Positions 26,101 through 34,208 of a stretch of DNA of 64,000 nucleotides are shown here, piece by piece. The notes under the pieces are model-generated. The model did not search any database. It was not told where the DNA came from and saw nothing but the letters and a program-made list of their open reading frames with translations. The stretch is from Svornostia sp051306365. Its GTDB lineage: Bacteria; Actinomycetota; Thermoleophilia; Solirubrobacterales; Solirubrobacteraceae. The stretch's first letter is position 1; each line of letters starts with the position of its first letter. The position numbers and the translations under genes were made by a program. The stretch lies in contig JBPPNC010000087.1 of NCBI GenBank assembly GCA_051306365.1, positions 1 through 64,000 of the forward strand, written 5' to 3'.

Positions 26101-26280
26101 CGTGGGGGTGAGCAGGACGACGGCGTCGGGCGGCGTGCCCCGCTCGGCGAGGCGCGCCACCCGCTCGACGAGCGCCATCGTCTTACCGGTCCCGGCGCCC
26201 CCGAGGACCACGAGCGGGCCGTTCGGATGGTCCGCCACGCGCAGCTGCGCCGCGGACATATGGGGGGTACCGGGCGTCAC
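23128..26280 (-). CDS. UvrD-like helicase fused to RecB-type nuclease (Adn/Add-like)
   Basis: 1050 residues. The SF1 motor begins with Walker A GGAGTGKTMALVERVA near residue 35; Walker B is HVLVDELQDLGPGAV; other motifs are ADDDQCTQRLR, LEASFRCSQRILDAA and LLALAMTRARRTLVLAYP. The C-terminal domain is a PD-(D/E)XK nuclease (VDRLPDGAYELIDYKTGRPR) with an iron-sulfur set: a Cys in ETYRMCPLKYKF and CSMCDYRIAC at the end. This architecture is that of mycobacterial AdnA/AdnB and of AddB, which resect double-strand breaks. No partner subunit lies nearby. The GTG start at 26280 is chosen because it is 7 bases from the shared -10 box; ATGs upstream lie within that box. Confidence 0.85.
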   Translation of the reverse strand: MTPGTPHMSAAQLRVADHPNGPLVVLGGAGTGKTMALVERVARLAERGTPPDAVVLLTPTLACADDLRRQLESRLTCAYEELAVHTVGSLCVRLLHDQALDAGLEPFVLPVTAADRLAMLLERVDELTLQEHDLGGQPAALLSGVVARIDRLKEALVTAEDYAAWSGGLSEEPDALARTAREREFAQLYVTHDRMLAEQGAIDEGDLLLRAVALLREHEHVREGLGGRYRHVLVDELQDLGPGAVQLVGLLAAGNADGPNLVVCADDDQCTQRLRNAAAKNVADVRRAHPGAPVVRLEASFRCSQRILDAAGAVLAHAPDRIEKTISGPPGGTVQVWRAANERAQAQNAAAEIERMVREGTPPSEIAVLVRNVRNEGQAIASALAERAVPYRVLGAATFFQRAEVRDLLAWLRLLNDPHDAGAVVRALSRAPIELRAADLARVIQIARRRKLDMVGALAASTESPQIPPESRERILAFLKLHRSAGAALDTTRPDLFVHRLIDRLGLRRQQLFAAQADVVERLRSLARFGDLAAAHVRREPQATTRDFARYIAAVAEAGLPQDEEMDDGTPSQAVRVVGMRQAKTVEADHVLILGLHGARMPGARRPQYEPIPDALLHEDVPDDTRANHVGEMRRLLALAMTRARRTLVLAYPAHSERGAAQPASPFLEDVRAALDLPEEPRAEELFGPEETLHATFQALRDTLLHDAAKVGKGLGELRLETDLDVTHSVVRYLELVKVAALLERPTGQTVSDALPLINQRLGADLSPLQREILESSDLDELLLDAERDDRARAAARSARPEPSLEPFLPRRGEGLALSASDIETYRMCPLKYKFARVFRIPQEPTVNQRFGIIVHQVLERYHGTGMTSLDELLGLLDAGWRRGGMDDGEQAKQLRGKAEGALRRYWERQRDEGVEPVWIEKSFSFQMGPHTLRGRVDRVDRLPDGAYELIDYKTGRPRSAHQLREDVQLSLYAIGAREAWHLEASDQAYLYVLDDEKVRVPTEEIDPDWIRDTVFEVAEGILGQGFEPTPSFAACSMCDYRIACPAAER

Positions 26281-26286
26281 CATGCC

Positions 26287-26293
26287 TAGTATG
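26287..26293. promoter_or_regulatory. Shared divergent -10 box (helicase / inositol phosphatase)
   Basis: TAGTATG again: TAGTAT on the plus strand is 7 bases before the ATG at 26300; CATACT on the minus strand is 7 bases before the GTG at 26280. Start codons are only 19 bases apart, the same geometry as at 13973. Confidence 0.7.
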
Positions 26294-26299
26294 GCCGCC

Positions 26300-27160
26300 A
26301 TGGCCACCAGGTCGGTAACACTGTCCGCAGACTGGCTCGCCGCCTGCCATCGCGCCGCCGACGGCCTGCGCGCCGTGCTCGTCGATCACCCCACCAGCCA
26401 CGAGCGCGTCGTCCAGACGGGCACGCGCGGCGAGGGCGGCGACGACACGCTCGTCATCGACGCCGCCGCCGAGGACGCGGTCTTCGTCGAACTCGACCGC
26501 CTGCACGCCGACGGCGCGCGGTTCACGGCCGTGAGCGAGGAGCGCGGGGTCGTCGACTACGGCGACCCGGACGTCCTCGTGGTCATCGACCCGATCGACG
26601 GGTCGATGAACGCCAAGCGCGGGCTCACGCACCACGCGATCTCGATCGCCGTGGCCGACGGGCCGACGATGGCCGACGTCGTATTCGGCTTCGTCGCCGA
26701 CATCGGCGCGGGCGAGGAGTGGTCGGCCTGGCGGGGCGAGGGCGCGCTGCACAACGGCGTGGCGATCACCGACCCGCCACCCGAGCGCCGCGACATCCAC
26801 GACCGCCTGGAGCTCGTCGCCATCGAGTCCGCGGACCCGCGGTGGATCCACCAGGCGCTGGGGGGGCTGGAGCAGCACGTACACCGCGTCCGGGCCATGG
26901 GGTCGATCGCGATCTCGCTGTGTCAGGTCGCCACGACCCGGGTCGACGGGATGGTGTCGCTCTGGCGCTGCCGCGCGGTGGACGTCGCGGCGGCCCAGCT
27001 CATCGTCCGCGAGAGTGGCGGCCTCGTCGCTTTTCCGGGCTTCGGTGACGGGCTGCTCGACGCCCCGCTCGACCTCGCACCTCACGCGCCCGTCGTCGGG
27101 GCCCGGACGCAGCTGGCGCTCGACCAGCTCGCCGAGATCCCCGCGGTGGGTGGACACTGA
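26300..27160 (+). CDS. Inositol monophosphatase family protein
   Basis: 286 residues. Metal-binding motifs are EERG, then VVIDPIDGSMNAKRG (the DPIDG-T/S box), and a C-terminal RCRAVDVAAAQLIVRESGG corresponding to WD-x-A-A-G. The family dephosphorylates inositol phosphates, fructose bisphosphate or PAP. ATG 26300 is used on the strength of the promoter spacing. It heads a tight operon with two further genes (gaps of 2 and -1 bases). Confidence 0.8.
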   Translation: MATRSVTLSADWLAACHRAADGLRAVLVDHPTSHERVVQTGTRGEGGDDTLVIDAAAEDAVFVELDRLHADGARFTAVSEERGVVDYGDPDVLVVIDPIDGSMNAKRGLTHHAISIAVADGPTMADVVFGFVADIGAGEEWSAWRGEGALHNGVAITDPPPERRDIHDRLELVAIESADPRWIHQALGGLEQHVHRVRAMGSIAISLCQVATTRVDGMVSLWRCRAVDVAAAQLIVRESGGLVAFPGFGDGLLDAPLDLAPHAPVVGARTQLALDQLAEIPAVGGH

Positions 27161-27162
27161 GG

Positions 27163-27711
27163 ATGCGCGCGGCGCGACGCATCGGCGTGGCGCTGGCGGT
27201 CGGATGTCTCGCGCCCGTCCCGGCGGCGGGCGCCGCCGAGATGGATTGCTCGCGCAGGTCCGAGGGGCAGTTCCCGGGCGCAGGCACGGCGGCGGCAAAC
27301 CTGAGGGTCGGCCCGCTGACGATGGTCGGCTGGCACACGGGGGCGTCGGCCGTCTTCATCGCCGTCGTCGACCGGCCGCTGTACTGGAAGATGCCGCTGC
27401 TCTTGCGCGACGGCCGGCGGGTGACCGTGAGGATCGCGGCTTCGGCCCGCTCGCGGGCACGGCTCAGGTATGACACTCGCATCGCGGGCGACGCGGACGT
27501 CACCGACCACCCCGCGCAGATCACGTTCACGGCGTGCAGCCGCAAGAAGGGCGAGCGCGGTGGCAGCAGCGTCGACGGCACACCCGTCACCTTCTGGTCG
27601 GGCGGCGTCGTCTTCGAGAACACCCCGGCCTGCGTGCCGATCCAGTTCCGTCACGATGGGTCCAAGGCGTGGCGGACGCGCACCCTCAAGCTCGCGACCA
27701 CGGACTGCTGA
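27163..27711 (+). CDS. Secreted protein of unknown function
   Basis: 182 residues with a signal peptide (RRIGVALAVGCLAPVPAAGA, cleavage near GAA). The mature part has four Cys (DCSRRSEG, FTACSRKKG, NTPACVPIQF, TTDC), probably forming two disulfides, and is rich in beta-strand-like segments. No family recognised. It starts 2 bases after the inositol phosphatase stop, so the two are co-transcribed. Confidence 0.6.
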   Translation: MRAARRIGVALAVGCLAPVPAAGAAEMDCSRRSEGQFPGAGTAAANLRVGPLTMVGWHTGASAVFIAVVDRPLYWKMPLLLRDGRRVTVRIAASARSRARLRYDTRIAGDADVTDHPAQITFTACSRKKGERGGSSVDGTPVTFWSGGVVFENTPACVPIQFRHDGSKAWRTRTLKLATTDC

Positions 27712-28733
27712 TGCTCGACCCGAACTTCGCCGCGAAGATGGCCGTGACGCTCGCCGGAGGCGCGGGCGAGCCGGGGCTGCCGCCGGTCGATCTCATCACC
27801 GTCTGCGACACCGCACACGCGCGCATCGCCGATGCCACCGGCCTGGTCGCCGCACAGGCGCTGCCACCGCCCGAGTGGGTCGACCGCGAGGCGTGGGCGG
27901 CGGCGAACGCCGTGAGCCTCTCGCGGCTGCTCGAGCCGATCACCGATCGGGCGGGGCAGGACCGCGGCCCGCTGGCCGGCCCGCTGCGCGCTGCCGCCGG
28001 CGGCCTGGCGACCGCCGAGGCGGGCGCGCTGCTCGGCCTCGTCGCCAAGCGCGTCCTGGGCCAGTACGACCTGACGCTCACCGACCCGGACGTCCCCGCG
28101 CGGCTGCTGTTCGTCGGCCCGAACATCCTCGATGCGGCCGCGAAGCTCGACGCCGACGCGGGCGAGCTGCTGACGTGGATCGCGCTGCACGAGGTCACCC
28201 ACGCCGTGCAGTTCTCCGCCGTCACGTGGCTGCGCCCGCACCTCGCCGAGATCCTCGAAGAGCTGCTGGGCTCACTCGATGTCGAGGTCGACTGGGGCGC
28301 GCTGCTGAAGCTGCCGTCGGCGAGCGAGCTGCGCGACGCGGTCGACACGGTCCGCGCGCGCGGGCTCGCGTCGTTCCTGGGGCCGGCCCGGGGGGATCTT
28401 CTCGATCGTCTGCAAGCGCGAATGGCGCTCATCGAGGGGCACGCAGAGTGGACGATGGACGCGGTGGCCGGCGAGCTCGTCCCGAACCTCGAGGAACTGC
28501 GCTCCGCGCTGGACCGCCGTCGGGCCGAGCGCTCCGGGCTGCTGCGCTTCGCCGACCGACTCCTCGGCCTGGACCTGAAGATGCGCCAGTACGAGGAGGG
28601 CCGCGCGTTCTGCGACACGGCCGTGGAGCTCGGCGGGCCCGAGCTGCTCGCCCGCGCCTGGCACGAGCCCGAGACGGCACCCACCGCCGCGGAGCTCGCA
28701 GACCCGGCGGCGTGGCGGTCCCGCGTGGCCTGA
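27711..28733 (+). CDS. DUF2342 zinc-dependent metalloprotease-like protein
   Basis: 340 residues. ALHEVTHAVQFSAVTWLRPH holds a zincin HExxH motif (HEVTH), and IEGHAEWTMDAVAG supplies a further conserved Glu/His cluster. This is the actinobacterial family annotated as zinc-dependent metalloprotease or coenzyme F420 biosynthesis-associated uncharacterised protein. Its substrate is unknown. The ATG overlaps the previous stop by one base (TGATG). A hairpin about 35 bases after the stop may end the transcript. Confidence 0.8.
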   Translation: MLDPNFAAKMAVTLAGGAGEPGLPPVDLITVCDTAHARIADATGLVAAQALPPPEWVDREAWAAANAVSLSRLLEPITDRAGQDRGPLAGPLRAAAGGLATAEAGALLGLVAKRVLGQYDLTLTDPDVPARLLFVGPNILDAAAKLDADAGELLTWIALHEVTHAVQFSAVTWLRPHLAEILEELLGSLDVEVDWGALLKLPSASELRDAVDTVRARGLASFLGPARGDLLDRLQARMALIEGHAEWTMDAVAGELVPNLEELRSALDRRRAERSGLLRFADRLLGLDLKMRQYEEGRAFCDTAVELGGPELLARAWHEPETAPTAAELADPAAWRSRVA

Positions 28734-28765
28734 CCCCGCCGTTCACCGATGTGGGGGCGGTTGCG

Positions 28766-28787
28766 CGCTGCGGCAACGTCCGCAGCG
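28766..28787 (+). terminator. Possible terminator hairpin
   Basis: CGCTGCGG / CCGCAGCG form a perfect 8-bp stem with a 6-base loop, just after the DUF2342 stop. There is no T run after it, so it may act only as an RNA-stabilising stem. The rest of 28734-28898 shows nothing else. Confidence 0.35.
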
Positions 28788-28898
28788 ATCGCTGCCGCCC
28801 GCGGCACGGTTCGGCCCGGGCGGCGACCGCGGCGGGCCCAGGTTCCGACCGCGGGGACATCCTCACGCCGCGGCGCGTGCGAGATCGTGCAGCTCACC

Positions 28899-30854
28899 AT
28901 GAACCCGCTCACCGCCAGCCCCGTCGGCACCCACCCGCTCGACTCACTCACCGCTGAGGAGGTCAGCGCCGCCGCCCGGATCCTCAAGGAGCAGGAGGGG
29001 CTCGGCGACGAGGTGCGCTTCGTCTCGATCGTCCTGCACGAGGAGAAGGACCGCTTGCGCGCGTGGACCGACGGCGAACCCGTCCCGCGCCAGGCGTTCA
29101 TCGTCTTCCGCAACCGCAGGACGCGCGGCACGTATGAGGCCGTGGTCGACCTCACCGACGAGACGGTCCTGCGCCACGAGCAGATGGAGGGTGTGCAGGC
29201 CTCGATCACCGGAGAGGAGTTCATGGCCACCGAGGACACGGTGCGCGCCAGCCCGGAGTGGCAGGAGGCGATGCGCCGACGCGGGGTCGAGGACTTCTCC
29301 ATGTGCATGCTGGACCCGTGGTCGTCGGGCTACTTCGGCCCGGAGGACCATCCGAGCCGCCGCCGCATCTGCCGCCCGCTGACGTGGGTGCGCTCGGGCG
29401 ATCCGGACGACAACGGGTACGCGCGGCCGGTCGAGGGGCTGCAGGTCGTCGTCGACCTCGACGAGATGAAGGTGGTCGAGGTCATCGACCACGGCGTCGT
29501 CCCGTTGCCGCCGAAGCCCGGCAACTACTACCCCGACCTCGCGATCGGCGACCCGGAGAACGTCCCGGTCATGGACGGCCTGCGCAACGACATCAAACCG
29601 ATCGAGATCACCCAGCCCGAGGGCGCGAGCTTCACCGTCGACGGCAGCCTCGTGACGTGGCAGAAGTGGCAGGTGCGGATCGGCTTCAACAGCCGCGAGG
29701 CGCTCGTGCTCTACGACATCGCCTACCAGGACGGCGACACCCTGCGGCCGATCTGCCACCGCGCGTCACTCGGCGAGATGTACATCCCGTACGCCGACCC
29801 GCAGCCGACGCAGTCGACGAAGAACGTCTTCGACATGGGCGAGTACGGCATCGGCTGGCTGGCCAACCCGCTGGAGCTCGGCTGCGACTGCCTCGGGGAG
29901 ATCAGGTACTTCGACGGCGTCGTCAACGACCAGGACGGCGAGGCCGTCGTCATCCCGAACGCGATCTGCATGCACGAGGAGGACTACGGGATCGGCTGGA
30001 AGCACACGGACTTCCGCACCGAGAAGGTCGAGGTCCGCCGCCTGCGCCGGCTCGTCATCTCGAGCATCTGCACGGTCGGCAACTACGAGTACGGCTTCTT
30101 CTGGCACCTGTACAACGACGGCACGATCGAGCTGGAGGTCAAGCTCACCGGCTGCCTGACGACGAACGCGCTGCCCGTCGGCGAGGACACGCCGTACGGG
30201 CAGGTGCTCGCGCCCGGGCTGTACGGGCCGCACCACCAGCACTTCTTCAGCGTGCGGCTGGACATGGAGGTCGACGGGCCGCAGAACCGCGTCGTCGAGG
30301 TCGATTCGGTGCCCGAGCCCTACGGCCCGGACAACCCGATCGGGTCGTACTGGAAGACCGAGCGGACGGTGCTCGCCACCGAGCAGCAGGCCCAGCGCCA
30401 GGTCGACCCGACGAAGGGCCGGTTCTGGAAGATCGAGAACCCGAACGTCGAGAACTCGGTCGGCGAGCCGACCGCCTACAAGCTCATGCCGGGCGAGAAC
30501 GTGTTCCCGATGGTCCACCCCGACGGGATCTGGGGCCGGCGCGGCGCGTTCATCCAGAAGCACCTGTGGGTCACGCCGTACGCGCCCGACGAGAAGTTCC
30601 CGGCGGGGGACTACCCCAACCAGCACCCGGGCGGGGCGGGCCTGCCGGAGTGGACGGCCGCCGACCGGTCGGTCGACAACGAGGATCTCGTGCTGTGGTA
30701 CTCGTTCGGCGCCCACCACGTGGTGCGCCCCGAGGACTGGCCCGTCATGCCGGTGCACCACATCGGCTTCAAGCTCAAGCCTGCGGGGTTCTTCGCCGCG
30801 AACCCCGCGCTGGACGTGCCGCCGACCCAGGCAAAGCACTGTCACCACGAGTAG
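28899..30854 (+). CDS. Copper-containing primary-amine oxidase
   Basis: 651 residues, normal for the family. The Tyr converted to topaquinone lies in TVGNYEYGFFW (N-Y-E-Y), the catalytic base Asp in VFDMGEYGIGWLANPLELGC, and the copper His ligands in HHQHFFSV and MPVHHIGF. The enzyme oxidises primary amines to aldehydes, releasing ammonia and hydrogen peroxide, so that amines can be used for carbon or nitrogen. No signal peptide: probably cytosolic. A PucR-type regulator lies tail to tail 28 bases away and could control it. Confidence 0.92.
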   Translation: MNPLTASPVGTHPLDSLTAEEVSAAARILKEQEGLGDEVRFVSIVLHEEKDRLRAWTDGEPVPRQAFIVFRNRRTRGTYEAVVDLTDETVLRHEQMEGVQASITGEEFMATEDTVRASPEWQEAMRRRGVEDFSMCMLDPWSSGYFGPEDHPSRRRICRPLTWVRSGDPDDNGYARPVEGLQVVVDLDEMKVVEVIDHGVVPLPPKPGNYYPDLAIGDPENVPVMDGLRNDIKPIEITQPEGASFTVDGSLVTWQKWQVRIGFNSREALVLYDIAYQDGDTLRPICHRASLGEMYIPYADPQPTQSTKNVFDMGEYGIGWLANPLELGCDCLGEIRYFDGVVNDQDGEAVVIPNAICMHEEDYGIGWKHTDFRTEKVEVRRLRRLVISSICTVGNYEYGFFWHLYNDGTIELEVKLTGCLTTNALPVGEDTPYGQVLAPGLYGPHHQHFFSVRLDMEVDGPQNRVVEVDSVPEPYGPDNPIGSYWKTERTVLATEQQAQRQVDPTKGRFWKIENPNVENSVGEPTAYKLMPGENVFPMVHPDGIWGRRGAFIQKHLWVTPYAPDEKFPAGDYPNQHPGGAGLPEWTAADRSVDNEDLVLWYSFGAHHVVRPEDWPVMPVHHIGFKLKPAGFFAANPALDVPPTQAKHCHHE

Positions 30855-30882
30855 CCCACATCCCGGCGGGCGGTGCTCCCTC

Positions 30883-32058
30883 CTATGACCGCGGCGGCCG
30901 TGATTCGAACAGGCGCTGCAACCGCAGCGCCGTCTCGATCTCCGCACGGCGCTCGGCGATCGCGTGGCCGAGCAGTGACTCGGCGCGGCGCAGCCGGTAG
31001 GTGACGGTCCGCGGCGCGATCTCCAGCGCCTCGGCGGTCGCGCTGACGCTCTCGCGTGCGTCAAACCACGCGCCGAGGGTCGTGCGCAGGCGCACGCTGC
31101 GCTCGTCGGGCCCGGCGAGCAGGCCGAGTTCGGCGCGCACAAGTTCACGCGCGAGGTCCTGGTCGCCGAGCGCAAGCGCTTCGACCATGGCATCGCGCGC
31201 CGCAACCACCCCGCCTCCGCGCGCGTCGGCCACCTGCCACGCGACGAGCGCCTGGCGGTGGGCGAGCCGGAACCCTGACACGCCGAGGCACGGCCCGCCG
31301 ACCCCCGCGTGCACGCGTTCGCGGCCCTCACGCCGCAGACGGGCGGCGATGTCGTCGTCGGCCCCGGCCTGCAGCCACCCCCACGTCCGGTCGCCCGACG
31401 GCTCGGTCACCGCGAGGTGGTCGGCGCCCAGGTCGTCGGCCACGCGCGCGATCGCGGCCGCGGCGTCGCCTGAGGCGACGATCGCAACGTGGGCGCCCTC
31501 CATCGCGTAGTCCAGCCCCAGTGGCGGCTGGCCGGCCAGCACGGACTGCACCCGGCGTAGGAGGTGCAGGCGCGGCGTGCCGTGCAGCCGGTCGCGCTCG
31601 TCGGCGTACTCGCGGGCGACGAGCGGGGAGACCCGGTCGATGTATCGGTAGAGCTGGTGTGCGGCGCCGCGCAGGACGTCGGCGGGGCGGCGGATGTCGT
31701 CGTACCCGCCGCGGGCGACGTCGTCGAGGACGTGCTCAAAGATCACCTGCTGGCCCAGCCGGTACGTCCGCAGCAACGCATCGACATGGGCGCCGTGCTG
31801 CGCGGCCAGGTCAGCCTCCAGGCGGGGCCCGAAACCCAGCGTGTGCGGCAGGGCGCCGGCGCGGCCGACCGCGTCGAGCATGAGCTCGGTGTTCTCGTGC
31901 GTGCTGCGGCGCACCGCCGCGAGGTACGCCGGGTCGTCGGTGACGAAGAACTCGGGGACCTCGCGCAGCTGGCGCTCCATGAGGTCGTCGACGATCGCGC
32001 CGAGCCGGGCGCGGCCCTGATGCGCGAGCGACTGAAGGTCCTGGGTGGCCGAGGACAT
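30883..32058 (-). CDS. PucR/CdaR-type transcriptional regulator
   Basis: 391 residues. The C-terminus has the PucR-family helix-turn-helix (TLGAWFDARESVSATAEALE, then IAPRTVTYRLRRAESLLG), preceded by a GGDEF-like fold without the active site and an N-terminal helical sensor (RsbT co-antagonist-like, LLRTYRLGQQVIFEHVL). Such regulators usually control nitrogen-compound or sugar-acid catabolism; the neighbouring amine oxidase is a plausible target. I use ATG 32058 (MSSATQDLQ), 7 bases after CATCCT, rather than the ATG 27 codons upstream. Confidence 0.75.
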   Translation of the reverse strand: MSSATQDLQSLAHQGRARLGAIVDDLMERQLREVPEFFVTDDPAYLAAVRRSTHENTELMLDAVGRAGALPHTLGFGPRLEADLAAQHGAHVDALLRTYRLGQQVIFEHVLDDVARGGYDDIRRPADVLRGAAHQLYRYIDRVSPLVAREYADERDRLHGTPRLHLLRRVQSVLAGQPPLGLDYAMEGAHVAIVASGDAAAAIARVADDLGADHLAVTEPSGDRTWGWLQAGADDDIAARLRREGRERVHAGVGGPCLGVSGFRLAHRQALVAWQVADARGGGVVAARDAMVEALALGDQDLARELVRAELGLLAGPDERSVRLRTTLGAWFDARESVSATAEALEIAPRTVTYRLRRAESLLGHAIAERRAEIETALRLQRLFESRPPRS

Positions 32059-32222
32059 CACGCGCAGGATGGCGATGGCGTGCGCGCGCCGGAATGGCCC
32101 GCGTGCACGGACCGGATCGACGCGCTGGCCGTAACCCATGGGACACGGCGGTTTACAAACACACGTTCGCCGGGTAGCATCGCCGGTATAAGCTTAGAAC
32201 TAATAACCTGAGATCAGGAGTT

Positions 32223-32867
32223 ATGGCGGAAACCACCAGCACCACCTCCACGACGTCCACGACCGCGGCGACGCCGAAGGCCACCGCCGCCAAGAAGCCG
32301 ACCGCCAGGCGGACCACCGCTGCGAAGAAGCCGGCGGCGAAGAAGACCACCACCAGCGCCCGCACCCGCACGACGGCCGCGAAGAAGGCCGCCGCGACGG
32401 TCGAGCCGAAGACACCGCTGCAGACGGCGAGCGACATCGCCGAGAAGGTCGTCCTCGTGCAGGTCGGCGCGGCCCTCACCGCCCGTGACTCGGTTGTCGA
32501 GGCCGTCAAGGAGATCCGCGCCACCTCGCTCGACCGCGCCACCGTCGAGAAGGAGCTGAAGTCGGCGCAGGGCGACCTCGAGAAGGAGCTCAAGAGGTTC
32601 GAGAAGCGCGGCACGAAGGCTCGCAAGGACCTCGAGCGCGACCTCACGAAGGCCCGCACCCGCATCGAGCGCGAGCTGCGCCAGCGCCGCTCGACGGTCG
32701 AGAAGGTCGCGAAGGAGAACCGCACCCGCCTGGAGACCGAGGTCAAGAGTCTGCAGGCCGACCTCGAGAAGCAGGCCGAGCCGGTCCTCAAGACGCTCGA
32801 CCCGGTCGTGGCCCCCGTCACCGACGTGGCGAGCACCGTGCGCGAGCGCGTCGCGGCGCTCGTCTAG
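32223..32867 (+). CDS. Histone-H1-like, coiled-coil protein
   Basis: 214 residues in two parts. Residues 1-65 are almost only Thr, Ala, Lys, Pro and Arg with repeated AAKKPTA/AAKKPAA motifs, like bacterial histone-H1-type tails that bind DNA. Residues 90-185 form one long charged amphipathic helix (DLEKELKRFEKRGTKARKDL, DLTKARTRIERELRQRRST) expected to be a coiled coil. An AGGAG ribosome site ends 2 bases before the ATG. The layout mirrors, in reverse, mycobacterial HBHA, and also recalls phasins. Function not established. A strong hairpin follows the gene. Confidence 0.7.
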   Translation: MAETTSTTSTTSTTAATPKATAAKKPTARRTTAAKKPAAKKTTTSARTRTTAAKKAAATVEPKTPLQTASDIAEKVVLVQVGAALTARDSVVEAVKEIRATSLDRATVEKELKSAQGDLEKELKRFEKRGTKARKDLERDLTKARTRIERELRQRRSTVEKVAKENRTRLETEVKSLQADLEKQAEPVLKTLDPVVAPVTDVASTVRERVAALV

Positions 32868-32903
32868 CAGCGCCCCGAGGCAACCAGCCTCCCTCCCTCA
32901 CAT

Positions 32904-32932
32904 GCGGGGGCGCCGGTCACCGGCGCCCCCGC
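32904..32932 (+). terminator. Strong GC-rich terminator hairpin
   Basis: GCGGGGGCGCCGGT and ACCGGCGCCCCCGC are fully complementary with one base between them, giving a stem of about 12 usable pairs 36 bases after the stop. Only a weak T run follows. Confidence 0.65.
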
Positions 32933-32956
32933 GATCGTTGTGCGGCGAACGACCCG

Positions 32957-32962
32957 TACAAT
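32957..32962 (+). promoter_or_regulatory. -10 box of a probable leaderless mrp transcript
   Basis: TACAAT is followed by exactly 7 bases and the mrp ATG at 32970. Confidence 0.6.
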
Positions 32963-32969
32963 CCCTGGC

Positions 32970-34136
32970 ATGCCTTCCGTCGACGACATCCGTACCGCCC
33001 TCGCCCGGGTCATCGATCCCGAGCTGCGGGCCTCGATCGTGGAACTCGGGATGGTCCGCTCGATCGACGCCCACGAGAACGGCGTCGTCGACGTCACGGT
33101 CTCGCTGACGACCCCCGGCTGCCCGATCCGCAACCACTTCCAGACCAGCGTGGTCAAGGAGACCAAGACGGTCGAGGGCGTCACGCACGTCAACGTCACG
33201 TTCGACGTCCTCTCGGACACCGAGAAGCAGGGCCTGCAGCAGAAGCTCGGCCGCAGCGGCGGGCTGCCCAGCGGCGCGCTCGCGCAGGTCGCGAACGTCA
33301 TCTGCGTCGGCTCGGGCAAGGGCGGCGTCGGCAAGTCGTCGGTCACCGCGAACCTCGCCGCCGCGCTCACGGCCGAGGGCAAGAAGGTCGGTGTGCTCGA
33401 CGCCGACGTGTGGGGCTACAGCATTCCGCGCATGTTCGGCCTGGGCGGCCAGCGACCGCCGGTCAGCGCGACCCGCAAGATCCTTCCGCTGGAGGCGGGC
33501 GGCGTGAAGGTCATGTCCATAGGCTTCTTCGTCGAGGAGGACAGCGCGGTCGTCTGGCGCGGGCCGATGCTGCACAAGGCGCTGACGCAGTTCCTCGAGG
33601 ACGTCGACTGGGGCGAGCTGGACTACCTGCTCGTCGACCTGCCCCCCGGCACGGGCGACGTGTCGATGACCCTCGCGCAGCTGCTGCCGCAGGCGCAGTT
33701 CCTCATCGTCACGACGCCGCAGGCGACCGCGCAGAAGGTCGCGCGTCGCGCCGCGGAGATGGCGACGAAGGTCAACCTGGAGATCGGCGGCATCGTCGAG
33801 AACATGTCGGGCTTCGCGACACCCACGGGTGAGCGCTACGCGATCTTCGGCGAGGGCGGCGGGCAGGAGCTTGCCGACGAGCTCGACGTCCCGCTGTTCG
33901 GCAAGGTCCCCCTCACGATGCCGCTGCGCGAGCAGGCGGACGCCGGCGTGCCGCTCGTGGCGACCGACCCCGACGATCCGGCGGCACAGGCCATCCGCTC
34001 GGTGGCCCGCGGGATCATCGCGATCACGCCCGCGCAGCCGATCGCGCTGCAGATGGCGCCCGAGGAGCCCGCGGCGACGCTGCCGATCGTGGAGAGCAAG
34101 CCGAAGCCGAAGGGCATGTCGCTCCCCATGGCGTGA
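32970..34136 (+). CDS. mrp: Mrp/ApbC-type P-loop ATPase, iron-sulfur carrier family
   Basis: 388 residues. An N-terminal MIP18/DUF59 domain (1-90, with TTPGCPIRNHF) is followed by the ParA-like ATPase with deviant Walker A GSGKGGVGKSSVTANLA, LLVDLPPGTGDVSMTL and GGIVENMSG. The family loads or carries Fe-S clusters. The CxxC pair found in many homologues after ENMS is absent here (FATPTGERYAIFG), which as I recall is normal for actinobacterial members. Monocistronic between two hairpins. Confidence 0.88.
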   Translation: MPSVDDIRTALARVIDPELRASIVELGMVRSIDAHENGVVDVTVSLTTPGCPIRNHFQTSVVKETKTVEGVTHVNVTFDVLSDTEKQGLQQKLGRSGGLPSGALAQVANVICVGSGKGGVGKSSVTANLAAALTAEGKKVGVLDADVWGYSIPRMFGLGGQRPPVSATRKILPLEAGGVKVMSIGFFVEEDSAVVWRGPMLHKALTQFLEDVDWGELDYLLVDLPPGTGDVSMTLAQLLPQAQFLIVTTPQATAQKVARRAAEMATKVNLEIGGIVENMSGFATPTGERYAIFGEGGGQELADELDVPLFGKVPLTMPLREQADAGVPLVATDPDDPAAQAIRSVARGIIAITPAQPIALQMAPEEPAATLPIVESKPKPKGMSLPMA

Positions 34137-34161
34137 CGATCCGCTGACGCGAATCGTCCTT

Positions 34162-34187
34162 GGGAGTTCGGCTGGCGCCGAACTCCC
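34162..34187 (+). terminator. Terminator-like hairpin after mrp
   Basis: GGGAGTTCGGC / GCCGAACTCCC is a perfect 11-bp stem with a 4-base loop, 25 bases after the mrp stop. No T run follows. Confidence 0.6.
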
Positions 34188-34208
34188 CGTCCAGATTGCG
34201 GGCCGGGA

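Noticed and set aside
33790..33840. Missing CxxC in Mrp as a sign of lost function
   Set aside because: As I recall actinobacterial Mrp proteins lack this pair, and all ATPase motifs are intact, so it is not treated as damage.
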